Source of the DNA: Limnanthes douglasii subsp. nivea
Lineage: Eukaryota; Streptophyta; Magnoliopsida; Brassicales; Limnanthaceae
NCBI GenBank assembly: GCA_036936605.1
Contig: JAUPFV010000001.1
Location: 30,761,900 to 30,825,899 of the forward strand
Reading direction: 5' to 3'
Length of the DNA stretch: 64,000 bases
The notes beneath the pieces were generated by a model. That model did no database searches, was not told the DNA's origin, and saw nothing but the letters and a program-made list of their open reading frames with translations. The position numbers and the translations under genes are program-made. Positions within the stretch are counted from its first letter, which is position 1, and each line of letters starts with the position of its first letter. Below are positions 22,690 to 34,100 of the stretch, piece after piece.

Positions 22690-23225
22690 CTTACAGTGCT
22701 TTAGACGATGGTCCCGTCGGAGGACAAATTATAAATACCCTTATCATTGGCATCCGTGGGGAGATGCCTTTTGATAGGGGAGTCAGCCTCCTCGACTTCT
22801 TAAAGAGAAGCAAGTCGATGGCCACTAAAGCGCTCCGGCTCAATCTCAGAAGGATCAGATTCATCTCAAGATACAATCGGGGTAAGGTGGGTGGGAAGGT
22901 TCAAATGGCCTTTTTTACAAAGGTGGGTGGTATGACAAAAAACAATACAATTAACACAGTGAGGGGGAAGCCCTTGATACTCCAAGTTCACGGTAATAAA
23001 TTTGCCACTAATCTTGAAAGTAGGCTCAGAATGGTTAACCGTACCCACAGAGATCATAATAAAAATGCGAGCAAAACAGAGCTTTTCCATCTTTTCCGTT
23101 TGATGGTCCACATACAAGGGGGTACCTATTACCGAACCAATTTTACTAAATCCCTCAGCACTCCACGGTTCCAAAGGTAGATTGAAAACCTTGGCTCTTC
23201 ATCCTTACCCCTTCCCCTAAGCTCG
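22690..23225 (-). pseudogene. LINE ORF1 remains with zinc knuckle
   Basis: A nucleic-acid-binding ORF1 of plant L1 type. A stretch ending FKISGKFITVNLEYQGLPP is followed by CVNCIVFCHTTHLC, a CX2CX4HX4C knuckle. About 102 codons are open on minus at 23174-22866. The N-terminal part is shortened and broken. It would coat the LINE RNA. Confidence 0.75.
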
Positions 23226-23461
23226 ATTAACCCTAGGTCACTCAATCAGACGTATCTCCCTGGAACTAAAGTCTATTCTCCTAGGTTGTATGATTCACAA
23301 GGAAGTCCCTATATGGGTCAAGGAAGACAAGAAGTCGTTCGCCTTGGCTCTCCATCAACCCAAAAGTTAGTCAGGGAAGAACCATAAGATTTAAGGAAGT
23401 TACCATTGAGCATAAGCAAGGAGAAGAAACAGTTCTCTTTTGGCTTTCATATCTTTTTCCC
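23226..23461 (-). other. 5' part of the LINE, no open frame
   Basis: Lies between the ORF1 remains and the target duplication at 23462. No clear domain is visible; probably 5' untranslated sequence or decayed ORF1. Confidence 0.5.
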
Positions 23462-23471
23462 CATTTAAGAA

Positions 23472-23896
23472 GTTAATTTGTTAAAAAACTAAAACTTCAA
23501 CTGATTTTTAAATTGTTTCATTTAAAAAAACAACTATTTTAAAACTTAATTTTAAAAATTATTTAGAAACTATTTTTTTTGTTAAAAGTTTAAAAAATAA
23601 TACATGTTTTAAGAATAATATTTTAAAAACTTCCTTTTATAATTTTATTAAAAATTTAAAATAAATAGTTGTCAATATTAAAATTCAGTATTAACGATGG
23701 AGTAGATTGAAATTACTAATATATGATATTAGTATATTTTATATTTATTATTAGTAAGACTTTAATTAAATAATTAATATAATAATTTATAAATCATTAA
23801 ATACTACATTTTTAGGTTGAATTTGTCATTCAAAACTTTGTAATCCCTATCATCATCACTAATGTAAAAAACAAAATAATTATTGTTAAAAAAATA
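23472..23896. other. F-box upstream block, copy 1
   Basis: AT-rich, no gene. It matches 26009-26404 along its length (landmarks TAATACATGTTTTAAGAATA, TTATTATTAGTAAGACTTTA and GAATTTGT.ATTCAAAACTT). It is the continuation of 8700-8795, split by the LINE. Confidence 0.85.
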
Positions 23897-24154
23897 AAAA
23901 TTAAAGGCCAAAGCTATTTCCTCCATGTTATTTTTTATTTCCTCCATCTTTCAAACTTTCAAAAACACTAGTGACTTGCTTTTACCAAATTACCCTTATT
24001 TTTATTTCAAATTTATCACTAGATGTCATTTATCTAATTAAAAGTCTTATATGAAAAAAAACGCAGCATTAACCTAACTTTAATCCAAGATATATGATTC
24101 TACCTCTAAAATTAACCCTAAAACAAAGAACTTCAATTTTATTGAAGATTAATC

Positions 24155-24211
24155 ATGGAAAATGAAGAAACCCAAACAAAGCCGGAGAACAACACTCAAT
24201 CAACAAACAAT
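24155..24211 (+). CDS. Short possible first exon in the Mutator-like element
   Basis: Nineteen codons beginning MENEETQTKPENN and ending at a GT splice-donor-like site (AAT followed by GTAATTT). The related element near 57470 has a diverged copy of the same segment, also followed by GTAATTT, which suggests descent from a real 5' exon. No downstream exon could be found, so it is at most a remnant. Confidence 0.4.
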
Positions 24212-24332
24212 GTAATTTAAACTTGTTTTTACGTTTTACAACTTCGTAGCTTGAAAATACCTATTTCGAAACTTATTTTTTTCAGCTAAACCCGTTTTTA
24301 CAGTTCTGAAAAAAAAACTATTTCCTAGCCGG

Positions 24333-24954
24333 GAATTAGGAATCAGGTGTAATGTTTTTAAAAAAATGTGCATCTGATTCCGAGAGGGCCACTCGGAATC
24401 AGTTGTAATTTTAAAAACAAATGTGCAACTGATTCCGAGAGGGCCACTGAGAATCAGTTGCAAACCCTCTGTCTCGTTAGATTATGTGATAATTTGTTTA
24501 CTAGGACATTGCACTTATTCCGAGTGGCCCTCTCGGAATCAAGTGTAAAACACCAGTGTAAGAAAAGCATAGTGCTCGCTATTAAATATTATCAACCTAT
24601 TGTCGTCTTCAATTCTGTGATAATTAAGATACGAAAAAAGTAGGCAACATAATTTATTTGTATACATGTCTACACCTAAACCTGTTTGCTACCAAGTGTT
24701 AACGATCTTTTAGCATTTACTGTACTCAATAGTTCAACCAAATGTGCACTTACGAAGACGTAGTACAGACTTCTAATCCCTGTTTTATAACCACCTAAAA
24801 AGTTCTTCTTTTTTTCTACCATCCATCTACAATATCAATCACACACACTATTCTGAATTTTTTTTGCCCACTGAGCATGTGATTCCGAGTGCCCTACTCG
24901 GATTCACATGCTTTTTTTTAAACCGAGCAGCAACTGATTCCGAGAGGGCAAAAA
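24333..24954. repeat. Dispersed short inverted repeats (TGATTCCGAG / CTCGGAATCA)
   Basis: Near-palindromes built from the arms CTGATTCCGAG and CTCGGAATCAG around a short spacer GGGCCA or TGCCCTA: about 24367-24408, 24422-24462, 24510-24547 and 24874-24911, with half copies near 24335 and 24935. They lie directly after the short exon and account for the reading frame at 24368-24643, which is therefore not a gene. Confidence 0.85.
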
Positions 24955-25427
24955 AAAAATTCAGAACAGTAGGATATCCCAACGCGACCCCAAGATCAAA
25001 CCCTAATCGATTTTAACAATGAAATCAAACCCCAAATGAAACCCTAATCGAATCTAACATAGAAATCTAACTTCAAACCCTAATCGAAATCGAACAACAA
25101 AATCTAACTACAAACCCTAAATTTGATAATGGAGAAGAACCTAGAATTTCTTTCTCCAAGCTTTCTCTATCTTCGAATCAGCTGTTGTAAGGTAGTGATA
25201 AGTGAAAAATGGGTTTTATTCTTTGTAAGGTAGTTCTCTAGGGTGAAGAATGGGTTTTGTTGTACTAAATTGGATGGGTATGTTAGAGTAATAGTTTTAT
25301 GAAGAAAAAATGGGTAAAAGGGAAATTTTGTAACTTCCTTTATGGAGGAAATAACATCATGGAGGATTTTTCAAATGATGGAGGAAATAAAAAAAACATG
25401 GAGGAAATAGCTTTGGCCAAAATTAAA

Positions 25428-25625
25428 TGTTTGCTAATTGGTACCATGAGCATCGGTTAGCAAGACCCTTGTAAATAACATTCGATATTAATTCAGCTAA
25501 TTCTTATCCAACAAAACGAATAATTTTATATATATAGTGTAAGCTTCCAGTTGACTTCACTCTTCTCACACTTTCTCACGGGTAATTTAGGTCTTTACCA
25601 GTCTCCCAAAGTTAACTTCACTCTT
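25428..25625. other. F-box promoter region, copy 1 (gene lost)
   Basis: Matches 26413-26655 just upstream of the F-box pseudogene, including CTTCTCACAC.TTCTCACGGG and GTTAACTTCACT. In this copy the gene itself is missing; the sequence passes directly into the block at 25626-25742. Confidence 0.75.
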
Positions 25626-26008
25626 TATAACTATTAAATAATATTCATTTATATTTTAGAAATTACATACTTTTAGATTTTAAATAAAAACGAGATTTTA
25701 AAATATTTTTAAATATCAGTTTTATAATAAATGTTGTTTTTTGAAATTTTTAATAAATTTTTTTAAATCATTTAAAAATCCGTTTTTAGTGAGTTTTATT
25801 TAGATGGAACATTTTAAAAAATTATTCAATTTTCAGTTTTTCAAACAAATTTAATAATTAAAACCATTTTTTATTTGAAAATTGAAAGTTTATTAATTAC
25901 ATTTTTTATTTGACATCAAACTGTTTTAAGTAGGTAGGTTATGTTTAAGAAAAACAATTACATAAAGTTTAAAGGGTTTACCCTAACCATATTTGAAAAG
26001 GAATTTAA
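25626..26008. other. Non-coding blocks shared with 5818-5945 and 8700-8795
   Basis: 25626-25742 matches 5818-5945; 25900-26008 matches 8700-8795 and contains the empty LINE target site. No gene is seen. Confidence 0.7.
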
Positions 26009-26692
26009 GAAGTTAATTTGTTAAAAACTAAAATTTCGACTCATTTTTTTAATTGTTTAATTTTAAGAAAAACCATTCTAAAACTTAATTTTAGAAGTTA
26101 TTTAGAAACTATTTTTTGTTAAAATTTTAAAAAGTAATACATGTTTTAAGAATAATATTCTAAAAAATTCTTTTATATTTAAAAATTTAAAATAAATAGT
26201 TCTCAATATTAAAATTTGATATTCATAATATACAATATTAATATTTTTTTATTTTTATTATTAGTAAGACTTTAATTACATAATTAATATAATAATTTAT
26301 AAATTATTAAATACTATATTTTTTGTTGAATTTGTTATTCAAAACTTTGTAATCCGTATCACCGTCAGTAATGTAAAAAACAAAATAATTATTATTAAAA
26401 AAATAAAAATTAAATGTTTGCTTATCGGTGCCCATATGCATCAGATATCAAGACCCTTGTAAATAAAATTTGGTATTAATTCAGTTGATTCTTACCACAC
26501 CTTCTCACGAGTAATATATATAGTGTAGGCTTCCCCGTTGACATCTTTAGGCCCCAAACTACGATATATATATAATTATCTGTTTTGTTAACTTCACTCT
26601 TCTCACACCTTCTCACGGGTAATTTAGGTATTTACAAGTCTCTCACGGTTAACTTCACTTTTTACCTTCTTCTTGTTATTGCAAGCTCCACA
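26009..26692. promoter_or_regulatory. F-box upstream region, copy 2
   Basis: AT-rich upstream DNA of the F-box pseudogene, matching 23472-23896 plus 25428-25625. A TATA-type stretch (ATATATATAATTATC, about 26564-26578) lies ~120 bases before the ATG. It shows the pre-insertion state of the Mutator-like element site. Confidence 0.6.
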
Positions 26693-27750
26693 ATGGAGCT
26701 GCTTGATGAACATATATTTGATATACTTTCAAGGCTTCCTGTGAAGTCTCTCATGCGTTTCAAATATGTTTCCAAGCAATGACGTTCATTCATCTGCCAC
26801 CCCGAATTCATGAAAGTTCACTTTTCTCGACTAGACCAAATCAATTGTAAGATTCTTCTGTCTACCCAACCTCACGCCTAGATCCTGGATTATGAGAATT
26901 GCAAAAACTCAATCGTGAAGCTTAATTATCCAATCCGATTCAAACCACGAAGATGGTTACATTTGTAGGATCTTGTAATGGTTTGGTCTGTTTACTCATT
27001 CACTCATTTAGTTTTATCTTACAGATTCCATCTACTAGAGAGTTTAGGCGACTACCACCTCTTATCCCATCATCTGAAATATATAAAATTGATGACCTAT
27101 CTAAACGTGAAGAGTTTGTCCAGTTTCATGGATTTGGATATGACTCGTCAATTGACGATTACAAAATAGTTATAGGGTTTTGGCCAAAGCCTTCTTTTGC
27201 TAAGATCTGTTCAGGATATTTTGTAGTTCAATGCTTTTCTCTAAAGACTAACAAATGGAAATTTATTGGGTTACACAAACTTGGTTGTCACTTCGAACAC
27301 CACTTTGGTGTTCTTTTGAACGTAGATTTATATTGGATCTCCGAAGATGGTAAACCACTTGTTGTTTTGTCATTTAATATAAAAGAGGGGAGATTCAAGG
27401 AGGTTGTACGACTCCCTCCTGATTCTCACACCCAGAGTTACCAAATGTGGTTGTATGCCTTTGAAAATTCCCTTTTCTTATGGAAATTTTGTAGAGATAC
27501 TAATACTACATCCTATATCGAAGTCTGGGAGAAAATCGCAGATGATGTTGGGGATTCTTGGAAAAACTTACGTCTTGTTCGAATTCGACTCTTTGAGCTG
27601 CTTTACAGTTATAAACTAAATTTTATAAGATATTACTGGCTTGTGTTGGGTTTTCATTTGACTGGCTTACGTACATATGATCTCCAATCTAAGACTAATA
27701 AGAATTTCCGATGGAATGGTTCACCTTTTTTAGATGGGATAGCCTATTGA
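26693..27750 (+). pseudogene. F-box protein with associated interaction domain, disabled
   Basis: From ATG 26693 the F-box reads LLDEHIFDILSRLPVKSL and continues to a TGA at 26780-26782 where family members have Trp. A TAG follows at 26879-26881, and a frame change near 26945. From 26953 a 265-codon frame gives the C-terminal associated domain (GSCNGLVCL, STREFRRLP, FGYDSS..DYKIV, WISEDGKPLVVLSFN). Total length (~350 codons) is normal. F-box proteins of this type pick substrates for SCF ubiquitin ligases. With three defects it is a pseudogene unless the reading is faulty. The gene-end fragment at 5955-6183 is its paralogue. Confidence 0.9.
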
Positions 27751-28121
27751 GAAACTTTGGTTTCATCAAATTAAAATTCGTGTTTCAAGTATACATGAAA
27801 AAGAGAAAAAAATGGTCAGTAGTTGCATAACATACAATATTGTTGTCTAGTTTCCTTCCATGGATGTTGATTACTGTTTTAAGTGAGTATATCGTTTTAT
27901 GCTTTTTCTATTAACAAAAGAGGCTAACTTAGATATAATTTTTTTAGTCTTTTTGTAATCGCAACTGATCTTACATGATGACTTTCAACTTTCTCTCATT
28001 TTCCAGTTTGTGAAGTTAAATCTTCAAAACTTATGATCAGACTTTGTTGATTCCAAAACTCATCTTCGACGATAAAGAAAGCTTGGTTTGTTTTGTTGAT
28101 GGGACTAGACATATATAAAAT
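27751..28121. other. Downstream flank of the F-box pseudogene
   Basis: No gene. It matches 6184-6540 closely and leads into the first unit of the tandem array. Confidence 0.7.
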
Positions 28122-31100
28122 CTGCCTATATAAAGATAACACGGTTCAAAATTTCTACTTGTGTTCCTCAGATTACTAATCTTATATGTAACCTGGAAGA
28201 ATCTCATGGCCAAAGGCTTTACTTTGGCCGCAGGCCGTTAAATTCGAACCTAGTTTCTATCGAACGTTCTCATGCCTTAATCCATCTATACATTTTATGT
28301 ACAACTCTAGTTATATCCATATTTGTTTCAAGTATTTCGAACGTATCAGTTGTCTTTCTACCTTATCATTATAGTAGGAGATATTATATCAACTTATTTA
28401 TTGAAAAGTAAATAGTTTTTTGTTGAAAGAAATAACAGATATTGCAAACCGAGTTAAGAACAGACATTTTTAAAAAAAATTATAACCATTGTTCACCAAG
28501 TGTAAATCCAATTTTTTTTAATAAGGATAAAATATAGATGAAGATGTAAAAGTTATAAAAAAAATTAATTTTAGGCGTGGATAGAGGGGCTGAGTTCATC
28601 CCAAGATTCAATCCATCTAACCAAAGCCTCGGCTAGCTTGTCAAAGTACGAGTCAATGATACTCAACTTATTTTTTACCATCTTGGCAAGTTCAGTGTAA
28701 CATTTTTGGACCGTGGTGTAATCTTTCGAGAGTCTTATAGCTTGGAAGAAAGGGATGCTCTCTTCCTGCCAGAAGATACCTTTTTATTCTTTTTCAGGTT
28801 CACAAACGGATTGCTAGCTTTGCTGTGGAATAAGTTGGGAAACCTGTTTTTACTTATAATCCCAACTGATCGCATATCACCTTCCCACACCAGCCATCCC
28901 ACATATCGTCGTACCTCCCAATCAGCTGACCATCTGGATATATAAAGATAACAGGGTTCAAACTTTCTACTTGTGTTCTTCAGATTACTAATCTTATATG
29001 TAACCTGGAAGAATCCTAGAGCCAAAGGATTTACTTAGGCCACAGGTTCTGCAGCCCGCGAAATTCGAAACTAGTTTATATCCAATATTCCCATGCCTTA
29101 ATCCATGTATACATTTTGTGTACAATTCTAGTTAAATCCATAATTATTTCAAGTATTTTGAATATATCAGTTCTCATTATACTTGATCATTATAATAGGA
29201 GATATTATATCAACTTATTTATGGAAAAGTAAAGAATTTTTTGTTGAAAGAGATAGCAGATATTGCAAACCTAGTTAAGAACAAACATTTTTTTAAAATA
29301 ACATTATAAGCAATATCCACCAAGTGGAAATCCGAAAAATTGGAATAAGGATAAAATATAGATGAAGATGCAAAAGTTATAAAAAAAATTAATTTTAGGC
29401 GCGGATAGAGGGATTGAGTTCATCCCAAGAATCAATCCATGTAACAATAGTGTCGGCTAGCTTGTCGAAGTACGAGTTGATGCTACTTAACTTATTTTTG
29501 ACCATCTTGGCAAGTTAAATGTAAAAAAATTGGATTGTGGTGCAATCTTCCGAGAGTTTTATACCTTGGAAGAAAGGGATGCTCCCTTCTTGCCAGAAGA
29601 TAACTTATTCTTCTTTTTTCAGGTTCACAAACGGATTGCTAGCTTTGTTGTGGAATAAGTATGACAACTTTTTTTACTCCAAACCCTAATTGACCGCATA
29701 TCACCTTCACACACCAACCATCCTACATATCGCCGTACCTCCCAATCGGCTGACCATATGGTTATATAAAGATAACAGGGTTCAAACTTTCTACTTGTGT
29801 ACCTCAGATTACTAATCTTATATGTAACCTGGAAGAATCCAATGGCCAAAGACTTTACTTAGGCCACATATTCTGCAACACGCTAAATTCAAACCTAGTT
29901 TGTCTCGAACGTTCTCATACGTTAATCCATCGATACATTTTATGTACAACTCTAGTTACATCCATATTTGTTTCAAGTATTTTGAATGTATCAGTTGTAT
30001 TTCTACTTGATCATTATAATATGAGATATTATATCAACTTATTTATATAAAATTAAAGAGTTTTTTGTTGAAAGAACATTTAAAAAAACCATTATAACCA
30101 TTATCCACCAAGTGTAAATCTAAAATATATGCAATAAGGATAAAATATAGATGAAGATGTAAGAGTTATAAAAAAAATTAATTTTAGGCGCGGATAGAGG
30201 GATTGAGTTCGTCCCAACCTTCAATCTATGTAACCATAGCCTCGGCTAGCTTTTCGATGCTACTTAACTTATTTTTTACCATCTTGGCAAGTTCAATGTA
30301 ACATTTTTGGTTTGTGGTGCAATCGTTCGAGAGTTTTACACCTTGGAAGAAAGAGATGCTCTCTTCTTGCCAGAACATACCTTTGTATTCTTTTTCAGGT
30401 TTACAAACGGATTGCTAGCTTTGCTGTGGAATAAGTAGGGCAACTTGTTTCACTCCCAATCCCAAGTGATTGCATATCACCTTCACACACCAGCCATCCC
30501 GCATATCTTCGTACCTTCTAATTGGTGACCATCTGGTTATATAAAGATTACAGGGTTAGATGTGTTATTGGGCCTCTTAACCCATTAATCCGCCCAGGAC
30601 AGGACTGGTAAGGCGTGCCCGAAACCGGTTCGGATAGCTTAGGGAGCGTGTCAGGAGCCAAAATTTTGGACCGGTTCTTTTACTGGTCTGGACCGGTCCG
30701 ACCGGTAACCAACCCGATAAGAAAAAAATATATAATAAATTCCTAATCTATGATATATTTTTACCTAAAACCCTAAAATATTATGGTAAACTAATAAACC
30801 CGCCCGTTAAGAGTCGAACCGGACCGGACCAAACCGACTCGACTCTTAACGAGCCGGTCTCGGTCCAAGATATTTTTCTCTCTTCGTTTACCGTTCTTGG
30901 CTCGACCCACCCGATATCTTACCGAGTCGGTCTCGGTCCAGTCCAAAACCGGACCGACTCGACCCGATAACAGCACTAAACAGGTTTCAAACTTTCTACT
31001 TGTGTTCCTCAGATTACTAATCTTATATGTAACCTGGAAGAATCCCATGGCAAAGACTTTACTTTGGACACAGATTCTGCAACCTGCTAAATTTGAACCT

Positions 31101-34100
31101 AGTTTGTATCAAATGTTCTCATGCCTTAATCCATCGATACATTTTATGTACAACTTTAGTTATATCCATATTTGTTTCAAGTATTTCGAATGTATTAATT
31201 GTCTTTCTATCTGATCATTTTAATAAAAGATAGTATATAAACTTATTTATGGAAAAGTAAAGAGTTTTTTTTGTTGAAAGGGATAGAAGATATTATAAAC
31301 CTAGTTAAGAACATACAATTTTTAAAAAACATTATAACCATTATCCACCAAGTGTAAATCCAAAAAAAAATATAATAAAGGATAAATTATAGATGAAGAT
31401 GTAAAAGTTATAAAAATAAATTAAATTTAGGCGTGGATAGAGGGGTTGAATTCGTCCCAATCTTCAATCCATGTAACCATAGCCTCGGCTAGCTTGTCGA
31501 AGTACGAGTCAATGCTACTTAACTTATTTTTTACCATCTTGGCAAGTTCAATGTAACATTTTTGGACTGTGGTGTAATCTTTCGAGATTTTTATAGCTTG
31601 GAAGAAATGGATGCTCACTTCCTGCCAGAAGATACATTTGTATTCTTTTTTTTTCAGGTTCACAAATGGATTGCTGGCTTTGTTGTAGAATAAGTAGGGA
31701 AACCTATTTTTACTCCCAATCCCAAGTGATAGCGTATCACCATTACACACCAACCATCCCATATATCATCGTACCTACCAATCGGCTGACCATATGGTTC
31801 CATAAAGATAACAGGGTTCAAACTTTCTACTTATGTTCCTCAGATTACTAATCTAATATGTAACCTAGAAGAATCCAATGGCCAAAGACTTTACTTAGGC
31901 CACAGATTCTGCAGCCCGCTAAATTTGAACATAGTTTGTATCGAATGTTCTCATACGTTAATCCTTCGATACATTTTATGTACAGCTCTAGTTACATCCA
32001 TATTTATTTCAAGTATATTGAATGTATCAGTTGTCTTTCTACCTGATCATTATAATAGGAGATATTATATCAACTTATTTATGGAAAATTAAAGAGTTTT
32101 GTGTTGAAAGAGATAACAAATATTGCAAACCTAATTAAGAACTATTATATTTTTTAAACATTATAACCATTATCCACCAAGTGTAAATCTAAAATATTTG
32201 CAATAAGGATAAAATATAGATGAAGGCGTAAAAGTTATAAAAAAAATTAATTTTAGGCGCGAATAGAGGGGTTGAGTTCGTCCCAAGCTTCAATCCATGT
32301 AACTATAGCCTCATCTAGCTTTTCGATGCTACTTAACTTATTTTTTACCATCTTGGCAAGTTCAACGTAACATTTTTGGATGATGGTGCAATCTTTCGAG
32401 AGTTTTACACCTTAGAAGAAATGGATGCTCTCTTCCTGCCATAAGATACCTTTGTATTCTTTTTTCAGGTTCACAAACGGATTGCTAGCTTTGCTGTGGA
32501 ATAAGTAGGCAAACTTGTTTTTACGCCCAATCCCAAGGGATTGCATATTACCTTCACACACCAGCCATCCCATATATCATCGTATCTCCTAATCGGTGAC
32601 CATCTGGTTATATAAAGATAACATGGGTCAAACTTTCTACTTGTGTTCCTCAAATTACTAATCTTATATGTAACCTGGAAGAATCCCATGGCCGAAGACT
32701 TTACTTAGGCCACAGATTCTGAGCCCGCTAAAGTCGAACCTAGTTTTCATCGAACGTTCTCATGTCTTAATCCATCGATACATTTTATGTACAACTCTAG
32801 TTACATCCATATTTGTTTCAAGTATTTCGAATGTATCAGTTGTCTTTCTACCTGATCATTATAATATGAGAAATTATATCAACTTTTTTATGGAAAATTA
32901 AAAGAGTTTTTTGTTGGAAGAGATAGCATATATTCCAAACCTAGTTAAGAACATACATCTTTTTTCAAAAAATTATAACCATTCTCGACCAAGTGTAAAT
33001 CCATAGTATTTGGAATAAGGATAAAATATAGATGGAGATGTAAAAGTTATAAAAAATTTAATTTTAGGTGCGGATATAGGGGTTGAGTTTGTCCCAAGCT
33101 TCAATCCATGTAACCATAGTCTCGGATAACTTGTCGAAGTATGAGTCGATGTTACTTAACTTATTTTTGAACATCTTGGCAAGTTCAATGTAACATATTT
33201 GGACGGTGGTGCAATCTTTCGAGATTTTTACAGCTTAGAAGAAAGGGATGCTATCTTCCTGCCAGAAGATACCTTTATATTCTTTTTTCAGGTTCACAAA
33301 CGGATTGCTTGTTTTGCTGTGGAATAAGTAGGGCAACCTATTTTTACTCCCAATCCCAAGTGATCGCATATCACCTTCACACACCAACCATCCCACATAT
33401 CATTATACCTGCGAATCGGCTGACCATATGGTTATATAAAGATAACAGGGTTCAAACTTTCTACTTGTGTTCCTCATATTACTAATCTAATATGTAACGT
33501 GGAAGAATCCAATGGCCAAAGACTTTACTTAGGCCACAAATTCTGCAGTTCGCTAAATTCGAACATAGTTTGTATCAAATGTTCTCATACGTTAATCCTT
33601 CGATACATTTTATGTACAACTCTAGTTACATCCATATTTATTTCAAGTATATTGAATGTATCAGTTGTCTTTCTACCTGATCATGATAATAGGAGATATT
33701 ATATCAACTTATTTATGGAAAATTAAAGAGTTTTGTGTTGAAAGAGATAACAAATATTGCAAACCTAATTAAGAACTAATATATTTTTTAAACATTATAA
33801 TCGTTATCCACCAAGTGTAAATCTAAAATATTTGCAATAAGGATAAAATATAGATGAAGACGTAAAAGTTATAAAAAATTTAATTTTAGGCGCGAATAGA
33901 GGGGTTGAGTTCGTCCCAAGCTTCAATCCATGTAACTATACCCTCATCTAGCTTGTCGATGCTACTTAACTTATTTTTGACCATCTTGGCAAGTTCAATG
34001 TAATATTTTTGGATGGTGGTGCATTCTTTCGAGAGTTTTATACCTTGGAAGAAATGGATGCTATTTTCCCGCCATAAAATACCTTTGTATTCTTTTTTCA

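Larger units (their letters stand above)
8796..23461 (-). mobile_element. L1-type LINE, interrupted by a Tat retrotransposon
   Basis: The LINE reads on minus. Its 3' end is at the left: 8796-9006 matches the 3' end of the second LINE (50195-50290, for example GGCATACCCCGAG-like sequence), and its body continues at 19867-23461 after the 10.86-kb Tat insertion. It is bounded by a 10-base target duplication CATTTAAGAA (8786-8795 and 23462-23471). The paralogous site at about 25998-26010 is empty. The non-nested length is about 3.8 kb. Both the endonuclease middle and the reverse-transcriptase active site are deleted, so it is a dead copy. Confidence 0.85.
23906..25418. mobile_element. Mutator-like element, 1.5 kb
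   Basis: Terminal inverted repeats of ~43 bases start GGCCAAAGCTATTTCCTCC at both ends. A perfect 9-base target duplication AAAATTAAA (23897-23905, 25419-25427) fits the Mutator superfamily, and the paralogous site at about 26400-26412 is uninterrupted. It has no transposase, so it depends on another element. It holds a 19-codon exon and several hairpin-type repeats. The sub-terminal sequence repeats the TTTCCTCCAT word. Confidence 0.95.

Noticed and set aside
24333..24954. Short palindromic repeats at spaced intervals, like a CRISPR array
   Set aside because: Spacing is irregular, spacers are not of constant length, and the setting is a plant nuclear transposon with no cas genes.
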